From JBALVO01 sp036961445 (GTDB lineage: Bacteria; Pseudomonadota; Gammaproteobacteria; Pseudomonadales; Halieaceae), in assembly GCA_036961445.1 (NCBI GenBank), contig JBALVO010000110.1, positions 1 to 12,620 on the forward strand: a DNA stretch of 12,620 bases. Reading direction: 5' to 3'. Under the pieces are notes generated by a model that ran no database searches, was not told the origin of the DNA, and worked only from the letters and a program-made list of their open reading frames with translations. The position numbers and the translations under genes are program-made. Of the stretch, positions 5,286-12,620 are shown piece by piece (position 1 is the first letter of the stretch; each line of letters starts with the position of its first letter).

Positions 5286-7786
5286 ATGCCAGTCATTCAT
5301 GTTGATGGACAGGCGTATGAAGTAGCGGCAGGTAAAAACCTGCTAGAGACCTGCCTGTCCCTGGGACTGGATCTACCGTACTTCTGCTGGCATCCGGCCA
5401 TGGGCTCTATTGGTGCCTGTCGCCAGTGCGCAGTCGTGCAATATCAAAACGCCGACGACCAGCGCGGGCGTATTGTCATGGGTTGCATGACGCCAGTTAC
5501 CGACGGCGCCATCTTCTCTCTGACAGGCGATAAGGCCCAGGGCTTTCGCCAGTCGATAGTAGAATCATTAATGCTCAATCACCCCCACGATTGCCCGGTT
5601 TGCGCTGAAGGGGGCGAGTGTCATCTGCAGGATATGACGGTGATGGTGGGCCACCGGGATCGTCAGTACCGCGGACGTAAAAACACGCACCGCAACCAGT
5701 ACCTGGGCCCGTTAATCAATCACGAAATGAATCGCTGCATTACCTGTTACCGCTGCACCCGTTTCTATCAGGACTACGCCGGCGGCACCGACCTGGCAGC
5801 AATGGCCTCACACGACCATGTGTATTTTGGCCGTCATCAGGAAGGCGTATTGCAGAGCGAGTTTGCCGGCAACCTGGTAGAGGTCTGCCCCACCGGTGTA
5901 TTTACCGACAAAAACCTGGTGCACGAATATACCCGCAAGTGGGATCTGCAATCCGCACCTTCGGTCTGCATGGGCTGCGCAGTGGGTTGCAACACAATGC
6001 CCGGCGAGCGCTATGGTAAAATCAAGCGTGTGCACAACCGCTTCAATGCCGAGGTCAACGGCTACTTCCTGTGTGACCGTGGTCGCTTCGGCGCCGGTTT
6101 TGTCAACAGCGAGCAGCGCCTGCTATACCCGGGCCTGCGCAATATCAATGGCAGCTACGATGCCCTCAATCACCACCAGGCCCTGCAACATATGCAGCTT
6201 GCCTGCACCTCCGACAAGGTAGCGGGTATCGGTTCGCCACGGGCGTCGGTGGAAGCCAATTACCTGTTGCGCACACTGGTAGGAACAGACAGCTTTGCGC
6301 CCGGTTTTGCCAGCCACGAACAACCCCTGATTGAGCAAGCCCTGCAGTTACAGCAAAACAGCCGCGCGCTGGTCCCCGATATCGCCACTATTGAATCCGC
6401 TGATGCGGTGCTGATTCTCGGAGAAGATGTTACCAATACTGCACCACGTATCGCCCTTGCCCTGCGCCAGAGTGTGCGCAATAAAGCCTATGAACTGGCT
6501 ACAGAGCTGCGCCTGGAGACCTGGCAGGATGCGGCAATTCGCAACCTCGCCCAGGACCAACGCAGCCCCTTGTATATCGCATCAGTGGCAGACACCCGAC
6601 TCGACGATGTTGCAACGCAGCGTATCAGCCTGGCGCCAGACGATATCGCCAGACTGGGCAGTGCGGTTGCCGCGCACATTGCAGGAGAGCCTAGTGCAGA
6701 TCTGGAACAAGCCCTGGCAACGCAGGTGGAGGCAATTGCCACCGCACTGTGTGGCGCGCAACGACCGTTGATAGTATCCGGGAGCGGCTGCGGTAGCAGT
6801 GCGGTACTGGCCGCAGCCGCACAGATTGCTGACGCCCTTTGCCAGACCGCCAAACATGCCATGTTGTGCCTGGCAGTGCCCGAAGCCAACAGTCTGGGGC
6901 AGGCCATGTTGACCGGGGCCGGTGCACCAGACCTGACGCAATTACAGCAACGCGCGGCCAACGGCGAGCTGGAAACACTGGTAGTGCTGGAAAATGATCT
7001 TTTCCGACGCGGTAATGCCGAGCAGATCAGTCATCTGTTGGGCGCTTTTAAACACGTGATAGTACTGGACGGACTCGACAATCAGACCACTTCCGCCGCG
7101 ACCCTGGCGCTGCCGGCTGCCAGCTTTGCCGAGAGCAATGGCACGGTAGTCAGTATGGAAGGTCGCGCCCAGCACCATTACCCCGTGTTCACCCCGCAGG
7201 CCGGTCGTCATCCCAGTTGGGTTTGGTTACTCGGCTGTATGAAGGAAATGGAGCGGGAGGAAGTGCACGACCTGCATCACTTCGATGACATCACTCGCGC
7301 CTGTGCCGCCCGGATCCCAGCCCTGGCAGGAATAACCGCCGCAGCCCCGGACCATCATTACCGCAACCTGGGAGTAAGAGTTCCGCGCCAGACACATCGC
7401 TACAGTGGTCGCACCGCCATGCGCGCCGATATCTCGGTACACGAGCCCAAGCAACCCGTGGATGAGGAATCTCCACTGGCATTCAGTATGGAAGGATTGA
7501 ACCGCGTGCAACCCGGCGCACTGCTACCGTATGTCTGGTCTCCGGGGTGGAACTCCAACCAGTCACTACACAAGTTTCAGGCTGAAGCAGGCGGCCCCCT
7601 CAAAGGTGGCACTGCCGGCGCTCGTTTACTGCAATCAGGCACGACCACTGAGTCGCAGCAACACTCTGCTCCAGCGCGCTTTGCGCCGAAGGCCGGTCGC
7701 TGGCAACTGGTGCCGCGCTATCGCATTTTCGGCAGTGATGAACTCAGCGCACTAAGTCCCGGTATCGCCGAACTGGTGGAGCCAGG
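5286..7786 (+). CDS. nuoG: NADH-quinone oxidoreductase subunit G, C-terminus lost in assembly gap
   Basis: NuoG is the largest peripheral-arm subunit and carries most of the Fe-S wire. From ATG at 5286 (GAGGGAG at 5271-5277, 8 nt upstream), 833 codons are visible before the N run. The ligands are complete: N1b C34, C45, C48, C67; N5 H99, C103, C106, C112 (HPHDCPVC); N4 C151, C154, C157, C201; and N7 C228, C231, C235 (CMGCAVGC) with C263. N7 is found only in some bacterial complexes, including E. coli. The rest is the molybdopterin-oxidoreductase-like fold that binds no Mo in complex I. Family members are about 900-910 aa, so roughly 70-75 residues are missing. A conceptual reading that continues across the N to about 7961 is wrong, because beyond the gap it uses an incorrect frame of nuoH. 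Confidence 0.95.
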
Positions 7787-7886
7787 NNNNNNNNNNNNNN
7801 NNNNNNNNNNNNNNNNNNNNNNNNNNNNNNNNNNNNNNNNNNNNNNNNNNNNNNNNNNNNNNNNNNNNNNNNNNNNNNNNNNNNNN
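7787..7886. other. Assembly gap of exactly 100 N
   Basis: One hundred consecutive N interrupt the sequence between nuoG and nuoH. A round 100 is the usual placeholder for a scaffold join of unknown length. The missing nuoG end (about 70-75 codons from family length) plus a possible few nuoH codons would need more than 200 bases, so the real gap is probably longer than shown. Confidence 0.9.
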
Positions 7887-7888
7887 CC

Positions 7889-8842
7889 GTGTCTGAGCTT
7901 GGCACCATCAGCTTCGGCTTATTTATTATTGTCGCGGCCGTCGGCGGCGCCGCTGTTCTGACCTGGTTCGAGCGCCGTCTGCTGGGTATCTGGCAGGATC
8001 GCTATGGTCCAAACCGGCTGGGTCCATTCGGCGCCTTCCAGGTGTTGGCAGACATGCTGAAACTACTGACCAAGGACGACTGGGTGCCCCCCTTCGCCGA
8101 TCGTCTGGTCTTTATTTTCGCTCCCACCGCTATTGTCGTTGCCATGTTGCTGGGTTTTGCGGTGGTCCCCTTTGGCCCTGACCTGTACGTACTGGATATC
8201 AACATTGGCTTGTTGTTCTTCCTCGGCATGACATCCCTGGCGGTATACAGCGTTTTATTGGCGGGCCTGGCTTCAAATAATAAGTACGCATTGCTCGGTG
8301 GATTGCGCAGCGCCGCGCAAATGATCAGTTATGAGGTCTTTATGGGTTTGTCGCTGATGGGCGTGGTGATGCTCACCGGCAGTTTCAGTCTGCTCGCCAT
8401 CGTCGAAGCACAGCGCGATATGTGGTTCTGTATTCCGCAAATATTGGGCCTGTTTACCTTTATGATCGCCGGCATTGCCGAGAGTCATCGCCTGCCCTTC
8501 GACCTGCCCGAAGCTGAACACGAACTTACCGCGGGCTTCCACACCGAGTACGGCGGTATGAAGTTCGCCATGTTCATGCTGGGCGAGTACCTGGGACTGA
8601 TTCTTATCAGCTGTATGATTGCCACCTTGTTCTTTGGTGGCTGGTTAGGACCCTGGTTGCCACCGGTTGTCTGGTTCTGTTTGAAAGTTTTCCTACTCAT
8701 TTGTTTCTTCGTGCTGCTACGCGCTGCCATACCCAGGCCACGCTATGACCAACTCATGTCACTGGGCTGGAAGTTTATGCTGCCCCTGACCCTGTTGAAC
8801 TTACTGTTGACCGGCGCCATTGCGCTGGTGATGAGGGGATAA
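7889..8842 (+). CDS. nuoH: NADH-quinone oxidoreductase subunit H, 5' end uncertain
   Basis: NuoH is the membrane subunit that forms the quinone channel entrance and links the peripheral arm to the proton pumps. Read from GTG at 7889 it is 317 aa with eight or nine hydrophobic helices. Family motifs are FERRLLG (27-33), DRYGPNRLGPFGAF (37-50), SNNKYALLGGLRSAAQ (129-144), the acid-rich loop DLPEAEHEL (205-213) followed by HTEYGGMKF (218-226), and RAAIPRPRYDQLM (278-290). Pseudomonas NuoH has about 8 more residues before the ERRLL motif, and the frame is open into the N run. GTG at 7889 is therefore only the first visible start; the true start probably lies in the gap. The TAA is 4 nt before nuoI. 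Confidence 0.93.
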   Translation: MSELGTISFGLFIIVAAVGGAAVLTWFERRLLGIWQDRYGPNRLGPFGAFQVLADMLKLLTKDDWVPPFADRLVFIFAPTAIVVAMLLGFAVVPFGPDLYVLDINIGLLFFLGMTSLAVYSVLLAGLASNNKYALLGGLRSAAQMISYEVFMGLSLMGVVMLTGSFSLLAIVEAQRDMWFCIPQILGLFTFMIAGIAESHRLPFDLPEAEHELTAGFHTEYGGMKFAMFMLGEYLGLILISCMIATLFFGGWLGPWLPPVVWFCLKVFLLICFFVLLRAAIPRPRYDQLMSLGWKFMLPLTLLNLLLTGAIALVMRG

Positions 8843-8846
8843 GGCC

Positions 8847-9374
8847 ATGCTGAACGCCCTGATGAGTCAACTGCGCACTATCTGGACCATCCTGCAGCAC
8901 AGCTTTACTAAAGCAGAAACGGTGCAATATCCCGAAGACATGCCCTATCTGGCGCCGCGCTACCGCGGACGCATTGTGCTCACCAATGACCCGGATGGCG
9001 AGGAGCGCTGTGTGGCCTGCAATCTTTGCGCGGTGGCCTGCCCGGTTGACTGTATAGCGCTGCAGCAGGGTGTGAAAGAGGATGGGCGTTGGTACCCGGA
9101 ATTTTTCCGCATCAATTTTTCCCGCTGCATTATGTGCGGCATGTGTGAGGAGGCATGCCCCACCAATGCCATTCAACTCACTCCCGATTTCGAGATGTGC
9201 GAATACGACCGCAGCAATATGGTGTACGAAAAAGAGCATTTGCAGATACAGGGAACCGGCAAATATCACGATTACAATTTCTACCGCGTGTCTGGATTGG
9301 CAGTGGCCGGCAAGGACAAGGGGCAGGCACAAAACGAAGCTGAGCCCATCGACGTGAAGAGTCTGCTGCCATGA
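8847..9374 (+). CDS. nuoI: NADH-quinone oxidoreductase subunit I (two 4Fe-4S clusters)
   Basis: NuoI is the ferredoxin-like subunit that carries N6a and N6b, bridging NuoG and NuoB. The product is 175 aa, within the family range. Two complete CxxCxxCxxxCP motifs are visible: C55, C58, C61, C65 (CVACNLCAVACP) and C94, C97, C100, C104 (CIMCGMCEEACP). The amphipathic N-terminal helix (about 1-22) that lies along the membrane is present, followed by RYRGRIVLTNDPDGEERC. The ATG at 8847 has GAGGGG (8833-8838) inside the end of nuoH at 8-nt spacing. The stop overlaps the nuoJ start. Confidence 0.97.
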   Translation: MLNALMSQLRTIWTILQHSFTKAETVQYPEDMPYLAPRYRGRIVLTNDPDGEERCVACNLCAVACPVDCIALQQGVKEDGRWYPEFFRINFSRCIMCGMCEEACPTNAIQLTPDFEMCEYDRSNMVYEKEHLQIQGTGKYHDYNFYRVSGLAVAGKDKGQAQNEAEPIDVKSLLP

Positions 9375-9883
9375 TGGAGAATCTATTTTATGTGGCGTCA
9401 CTGGTGGCTTTGGTTGCCACCGTGGCAGCATTGACCCGCCCCAACGCGGCGCATGCGCTGATTTATCTGATAGTGTCATTGCTGGCGGTGGCCGTGCTGT
9501 TTTTCCTGATGGGCGCACCGTTCGCTGCGGCGCTGGAAATCCTGATCTACGCCGGCGCGATCATGGTGTTGTTTGTGTTCGTCATTATGATGCTTAACCT
9601 GGGCGAGGCCGGGGACACCCGGGAACGACAATGGTTAAGCCCGCGCAACTGGATTGTGCCCGGGATCATGGCAGCCCTGTTGTTACTGGAACTATTACTG
9701 GCCTTGCGCCATACCCCGGTACTTACCAGCGGAGTCGCTGTTGATCCCAAGACCGTCGGCCTGACCTTGTTTGGCCCGTATGTTCTCGCGGTAGAAATCG
9801 CCTCCATGTTGTTGCTGGCGGGACTGGTCGGTGCCTACCACCTGGGGCGTCGCTTTATCGTGCGCCGGGAGGGCCGGAGCTAA
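9371..9883 (+). CDS. nuoJ: NADH-quinone oxidoreductase subunit J
   Basis: NuoJ is a membrane-arm subunit next to NuoA, K and H. The product is 170 aa with five hydrophobic helices (about 4-21, 27-47, 53-77, 95-112 and 137-157). The third contains the conserved EILIYAGAIMVLFVFV (56-71), the helix that carries the pi-bulge in solved complex I structures. Two adjacent ATGs are possible. The first (9371, overlapping nuoI by 4 nt) is preferred because GAAGAG (9356-9361) lies 9 nt before it; the second (9374) would lose one residue only. The TAA overlaps the nuoK ATG by one base. Confidence 0.95.
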   Translation: MMENLFYVASLVALVATVAALTRPNAAHALIYLIVSLLAVAVLFFLMGAPFAAALEILIYAGAIMVLFVFVIMMLNLGEAGDTRERQWLSPRNWIVPGIMAALLLLELLLALRHTPVLTSGVAVDPKTVGLTLFGPYVLAVEIASMLLLAGLVGAYHLGRRFIVRREGRS

Positions 9884-10197
9884 TGGACGGCCTGCAGATT
9901 CCCCTGGAGCATATATTGGTGTTAGCCGCCACCTTGTTCAGTTGCGGGCTGATGGGGCTGATGTTGCGGCGCAATATCATTTTTATGTTGATGTCGCTGG
10001 AAGTGATGCTCAATTCTGCGGCACTGGCCTTTGTCGCCGCCGGTGCTCGCTGGGGTCAAGCGGACGGCCAGATTATTTTCCTTCTGATCCTGTCTGTCGC
10101 AGCAGCAGAAGTCGCCGTCGGCCTGGGCCTGGTACTGCAGATACAGCGGCGTTTCAAGACGCTGGATATGGATCAGGTCAACAGGTTGCGAGGGTGA
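9883..10197 (+). CDS. nuoK: NADH-quinone oxidoreductase subunit K (MrpC-like)
   Basis: NuoK is a small three-helix membrane subunit homologous to MrpC of Na+/H+ antiporters and is part of the central proton path. The product is 104 aa (family about 100). It carries the two essential membrane glutamates, E40 in MSLEVMLN and E76 in AAAEVAVG, matching E36 and E72 of E. coli. The usual C-terminal end is also present (QVNRLRG). The ATG overlaps the nuoJ stop by one base, and GGGAGGG (9867-9873) lies 9 nt upstream. One base separates its TGA from nuoL. Confidence 0.96.
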   Translation: MDGLQIPLEHILVLAATLFSCGLMGLMLRRNIIFMLMSLEVMLNSAALAFVAAGARWGQADGQIIFLLILSVAAAEVAVGLGLVLQIQRRFKTLDMDQVNRLRG

Positions 10198-10198
10198 C

Positions 10199-12034
10199 AT
10201 GAATACGCTCTGGCTGATTCCATTCTTTCCCCTGCTCAGCGCCACCGCGCTGATACTCAGTGGTGGACGCATGCCACGACAGCTGGCCGCTCTGTTGGGC
10301 GCCGGTTCCGTGGGCCTGGCTGCAATCAGTGTGGTAATGGTGGCGCGCACTTACCTGGCAGAGGGTGAGGTGCAGCAACTAACACTGTGGACATGGATAG
10401 CGGTGGATAATTTCACCCCGCGTATCGCATTTTACGTCGACGGTCTTACCATCGTAATGATGTCGGTCATCACCGGTGTCGGTTTCCTGATTCATCTGTA
10501 TTCCATAGAGTTTATGTGGGAGGACGAATCCTTCTGCCGCTATTTCGCCTACATGAACCTGTTTGTCGCCGCCATGTTACTACTGGTGATGGCCGACAAC
10601 CTGCTGCTACTGTATCTGGGTTGGGAAGGGGTTGGGGTGTGCTCCTACTTGCTGGTGGGCTTCTGGTACCGGGATCCGCTAAACGGTAAAGCTGCTCGCA
10701 AGGCGTTTGTGGTAACCCGGGTGGGCGATACGGCGATGGCACTGGGTTTGTTGCTGCTGTTTACCGAGCTTGGCACCCTGGACATACAAGCAATGATGGC
10801 AACCGCCAACAGCACATGGCAGGTTGGCGATACGCTGCCAATCATTGCCACTGCGCTGTTACTCGGTGGCGCCGTGGGTAAATCGGCGCAATTACCACTG
10901 CATACCTGGTTGCCCGACGCCATGGCTGGACCCACGCCGGTGAGTGCATTAATTCACGCTGCGACGATGGTAACCGCCGGTGTTTACCTTATCGCGCGCA
11001 ACTATGAATTATTTTTGCTGGCCCCACCCACGCTGCAGGCCGTCGCCTGGATCGGTGTGCTCACTTTATTGCTGGCGGCTTTTACAGCGTTAGCGCAGCA
11101 CGACATTAAACGCATCCTGGCCTATTCCACCATCAGTCAAATTGGCTATATGTTCCTCGCCCTGGGAGTCGGCGCATTTGCCTCGGGCATCTTCCACCTC
11201 ATGACACACGCTTTCTTCAAGGCACTGCTGTTCCTGGCCGCCGGTGCGGTCATTCACTGCCTGCACCACGAACACAATATCTTCCGCATGGGCGGTCTGC
11301 GCACGCGTCTACCGGTGGTGTTTTGGAGCTTTCTGATTGGCTCGGCTGCGCTGGCTGCACTGCCTTTCACCTCGGGCTTCTATAGTAAAGACGCTATTTT
11401 GTTAACGGCGTGGACGGCGCCAGGTAACGGCCCATGGCTTTGGGCCGGCGGTTTGCTGGGAGCGCTGCTGACCAGCATCTACAGTTTCCGCCTGGTGTTC
11501 ATCGTGTTTTTTGGCGCGGCACAAACCGAACCTGACCGACAACCCGGCTGGAAAATGTCCGGGCCGCTAATACTGCTGTGTGTGCTGTCACTGGTGGGTG
11601 GCTGGTTCGCCCTACCCCTGGCAGGCGTGTTGCCAAATAAAGGGCACGCCGGTATCAGCCACGTGGTGGAGTACATCAGCATTGCCACTCCCTTGCTGGG
11701 CTTGGTCATAGCTTACTTACTATTCCTGGGGAAGCAGGTTTCTATCGCCTCGTTGGTGGCATCGCCAAGCGGCCAGGCGCTGCAGAATTTTTGGCTCAAC
11801 GGCTGGCGTATAGACAAGTTATACGACACCTTGCTGGTTCGTCCGTTCAAGAGCATCACGCACTGGTGGCGCAACGAGCCAGTGGACCTGCTGTATAACG
11901 CAATGGTGACTATCGCTCGCTGGGGCCATGGCAGACTGGTCACCCTGCAGACGGGCGAACTGCGCTGGTATGCCACCAGTATCGTATTCGGTCTGGTGCT
12001 ACTGTTGGCCATTATGCTGAGGAACGCCTCATGA
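10199..12034 (+). CDS. nuoL: NADH-quinone oxidoreductase subunit L (distal antiporter-like pump)
   Basis: NuoL is the distal proton-pumping subunit, homologous to MrpA, with a long lateral helix at the C-terminus. The product is 611 aa (E. coli 613). The charged residues of the pump are in place: E143 in LGWEGVGVCSYLL (TM5), K228 in GAVGKSAQLPLHTW (TM7), the broken-helix motif PDAMAGPTPVSALIHAATMV (239-258) and K341 in THAFFKALLFL (TM12). VGD at 175-177 matches the conserved D178 of E. coli. Residues after about 480 form the lateral helix and the last membrane helix. The ATG is one base after the nuoK stop with GAGGG (10190-10194) at short spacing (4 nt), so coupled initiation is likely. The stop overlaps nuoM by 4 nt (ATGA). 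Confidence 0.97.
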   Translation: MNTLWLIPFFPLLSATALILSGGRMPRQLAALLGAGSVGLAAISVVMVARTYLAEGEVQQLTLWTWIAVDNFTPRIAFYVDGLTIVMMSVITGVGFLIHLYSIEFMWEDESFCRYFAYMNLFVAAMLLLVMADNLLLLYLGWEGVGVCSYLLVGFWYRDPLNGKAARKAFVVTRVGDTAMALGLLLLFTELGTLDIQAMMATANSTWQVGDTLPIIATALLLGGAVGKSAQLPLHTWLPDAMAGPTPVSALIHAATMVTAGVYLIARNYELFLLAPPTLQAVAWIGVLTLLLAAFTALAQHDIKRILAYSTISQIGYMFLALGVGAFASGIFHLMTHAFFKALLFLAAGAVIHCLHHEHNIFRMGGLRTRLPVVFWSFLIGSAALAALPFTSGFYSKDAILLTAWTAPGNGPWLWAGGLLGALLTSIYSFRLVFIVFFGAAQTEPDRQPGWKMSGPLILLCVLSLVGGWFALPLAGVLPNKGHAGISHVVEYISIATPLLGLVIAYLLFLGKQVSIASLVASPSGQALQNFWLNGWRIDKLYDTLLVRPFKSITHWWRNEPVDLLYNAMVTIARWGHGRLVTLQTGELRWYATSIVFGLVLLLAIMLRNAS

Positions 12035-12620
12035 GTATGCTGGTGTTAATCCTGATACTGCTGGCAGGTGGCGTTATTACCTGGCAGCTGGAGCGCATTA
12101 GCCCCGACCTTCCGCGCTGGGCCGCTCTGGCCACGGTTGTACTGGCATTGCTGTACCTGCTCGGTGCACTGGCCGACCTGCCAGCTGAGAGTTTCAGGCT
12201 CACACCAGACCCTCGCGATGGCGCCAGTTGGCTGCTACACCTGAAGCTGGCCTGGATTCCCCGCTTTGGCATCTCCCTGGAGCTGGCCATGGACGGGCTA
12301 AGCCTGTTGCTGGTGATCCTCACTTTGCTGCTGGGCTTGATAGCGATCACTTCCTCCTGGTCGGAAATAGATTTTAAGCCGGGCCTGTTCCAGGCCAATT
12401 TGCTGTGGACCCTGGCCGGTGTCTGCGGCGTTTTCCTGGCCGTTGATCTGTTCCTGTTTTTCCTGTTCTGGGAAGTCATGTTAATTCCCATGTATTTGCT
12501 GATTGCCATCTGGGGACATGAGAACAGAAGCTATGCTGCCATGAAGTTTTTCATCTTCACCCAGGTATCGGGCTTACTGATGTTGCTCGCTATAGTGATA
12601 CTGGCCTGGCAGGGCGTTGC
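12031..12620 (+). CDS. nuoM: NADH-quinone oxidoreductase subunit M, 5' part
   Basis: NuoM is the second antiporter-like proton pump. The frame from ATG at 12031 stays open for 196 codons to the right edge, so about 60% of the roughly 500-aa protein is missing. Visible signatures are FGISLELAMDGLSLLLVILT (79-98) and FFLFWEVMLIPMYLLIAIWG (143-162), the latter with E148 matching the essential E144 of E. coli, then MKFFIFTQVSGLLM (171-184). GAGGA (12019-12023) lies 7 nt before the ATG. A second in-frame ATG at 12037 is possible but lacks that spacing. The start overlaps the nuoL stop by 4 nt. The rest of nuoM and nuoN are expected to the right. Confidence 0.96.
   Translation, partial: MSMLVLILILLAGGVITWQLERISPDLPRWAALATVVLALLYLLGALADLPAESFRLTPDPRDGASWLLHLKLAWIPRFGISLELAMDGLSLLLVILTLLLGLIAITSSWSEIDFKPGLFQANLLWTLAGVCGVFLAVDLFLFFLFWEVMLIPMYLLIAIWGHENRSYAAMKFFIFTQVSGLLMLLAIVILAWQGV

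Noticed and set aside
5286..7961. Single 891-aa reading of nuoG across the N run
   Set aside because: The last residues come from the wrong frame of nuoH; the frame through 100 placeholder N is arbitrary. nuoG is reported only to 7786.
8775..9518. 247-codon open frame on the minus strand across nuoH, nuoI and nuoJ
   Set aside because: It spans three conserved genes in antisense and has no recognisable domain; the plus-strand genes explain the sequence.

Overview
The window holds most of a respiratory complex I (NADH:ubiquinone oxidoreductase, nuo) operon from a gammaproteobacterium. It reads left to right in the order nuoA-B-CD-E-F-G-[gap]-H-I-J-K-L-M(partial). The fused nuoCD gene, a NuoG that keeps the extra N7 cluster motif, and protein sequences that read like the Pseudomonas and E. 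coli versions all point to Gammaproteobacteria. The genus cannot be fixed from this sequence. Coding sequence is moderately GC-rich, and the left intergenic region is more AT-rich in its first third.

Layout. Bases 1-187 (minus strand) are the 5' end of a SixA-like phosphohistidine phosphatase that runs off the left edge. Bases 188-635 are a 448-bp divergent intergenic region. It holds a plausible nuo promoter (330-358), a run of adjacent stem-loops (394-523), a 57-codon small ORF (466-639) whose stop overlaps the nuoA start, and a compact fold around the nuoA ribosome binding site. From 636 to the right edge there is essentially only nuo coding sequence. Junctions are 1-nt (TAATG) or 4-nt (ATGA) overlaps or spacers of 0-4 nt, except for a 57-nt spacer between nuoB and nuoCD and the assembly gap.

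How the genes work together. NuoE, NuoF and NuoG form the NADH-oxidising module (FMN and Fe-S chain). NuoB, NuoCD and NuoI carry electrons through N6a, N6b and N2 to quinone. NuoA, H, J, K, L and M form the membrane arm, where quinone reduction drives proton pumping. Every expected Fe-S ligand and the key membrane-arm charged residues visible here are intact, so this looks like a functional NDH-1. NuoN and the end of NuoM should lie to the right of the window.

Caveats. A run of exactly 100 N (7787-7886) removes the end of nuoG and perhaps the start of nuoH. By comparison with family lengths, the true gap is probably larger than 100 bases. I find no mobile element, CRISPR array, tRNA, rRNA or new defence or metabolic system. 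The only part that is not ordinary is the nuoA leader, where the observations are suggestive but unproven.
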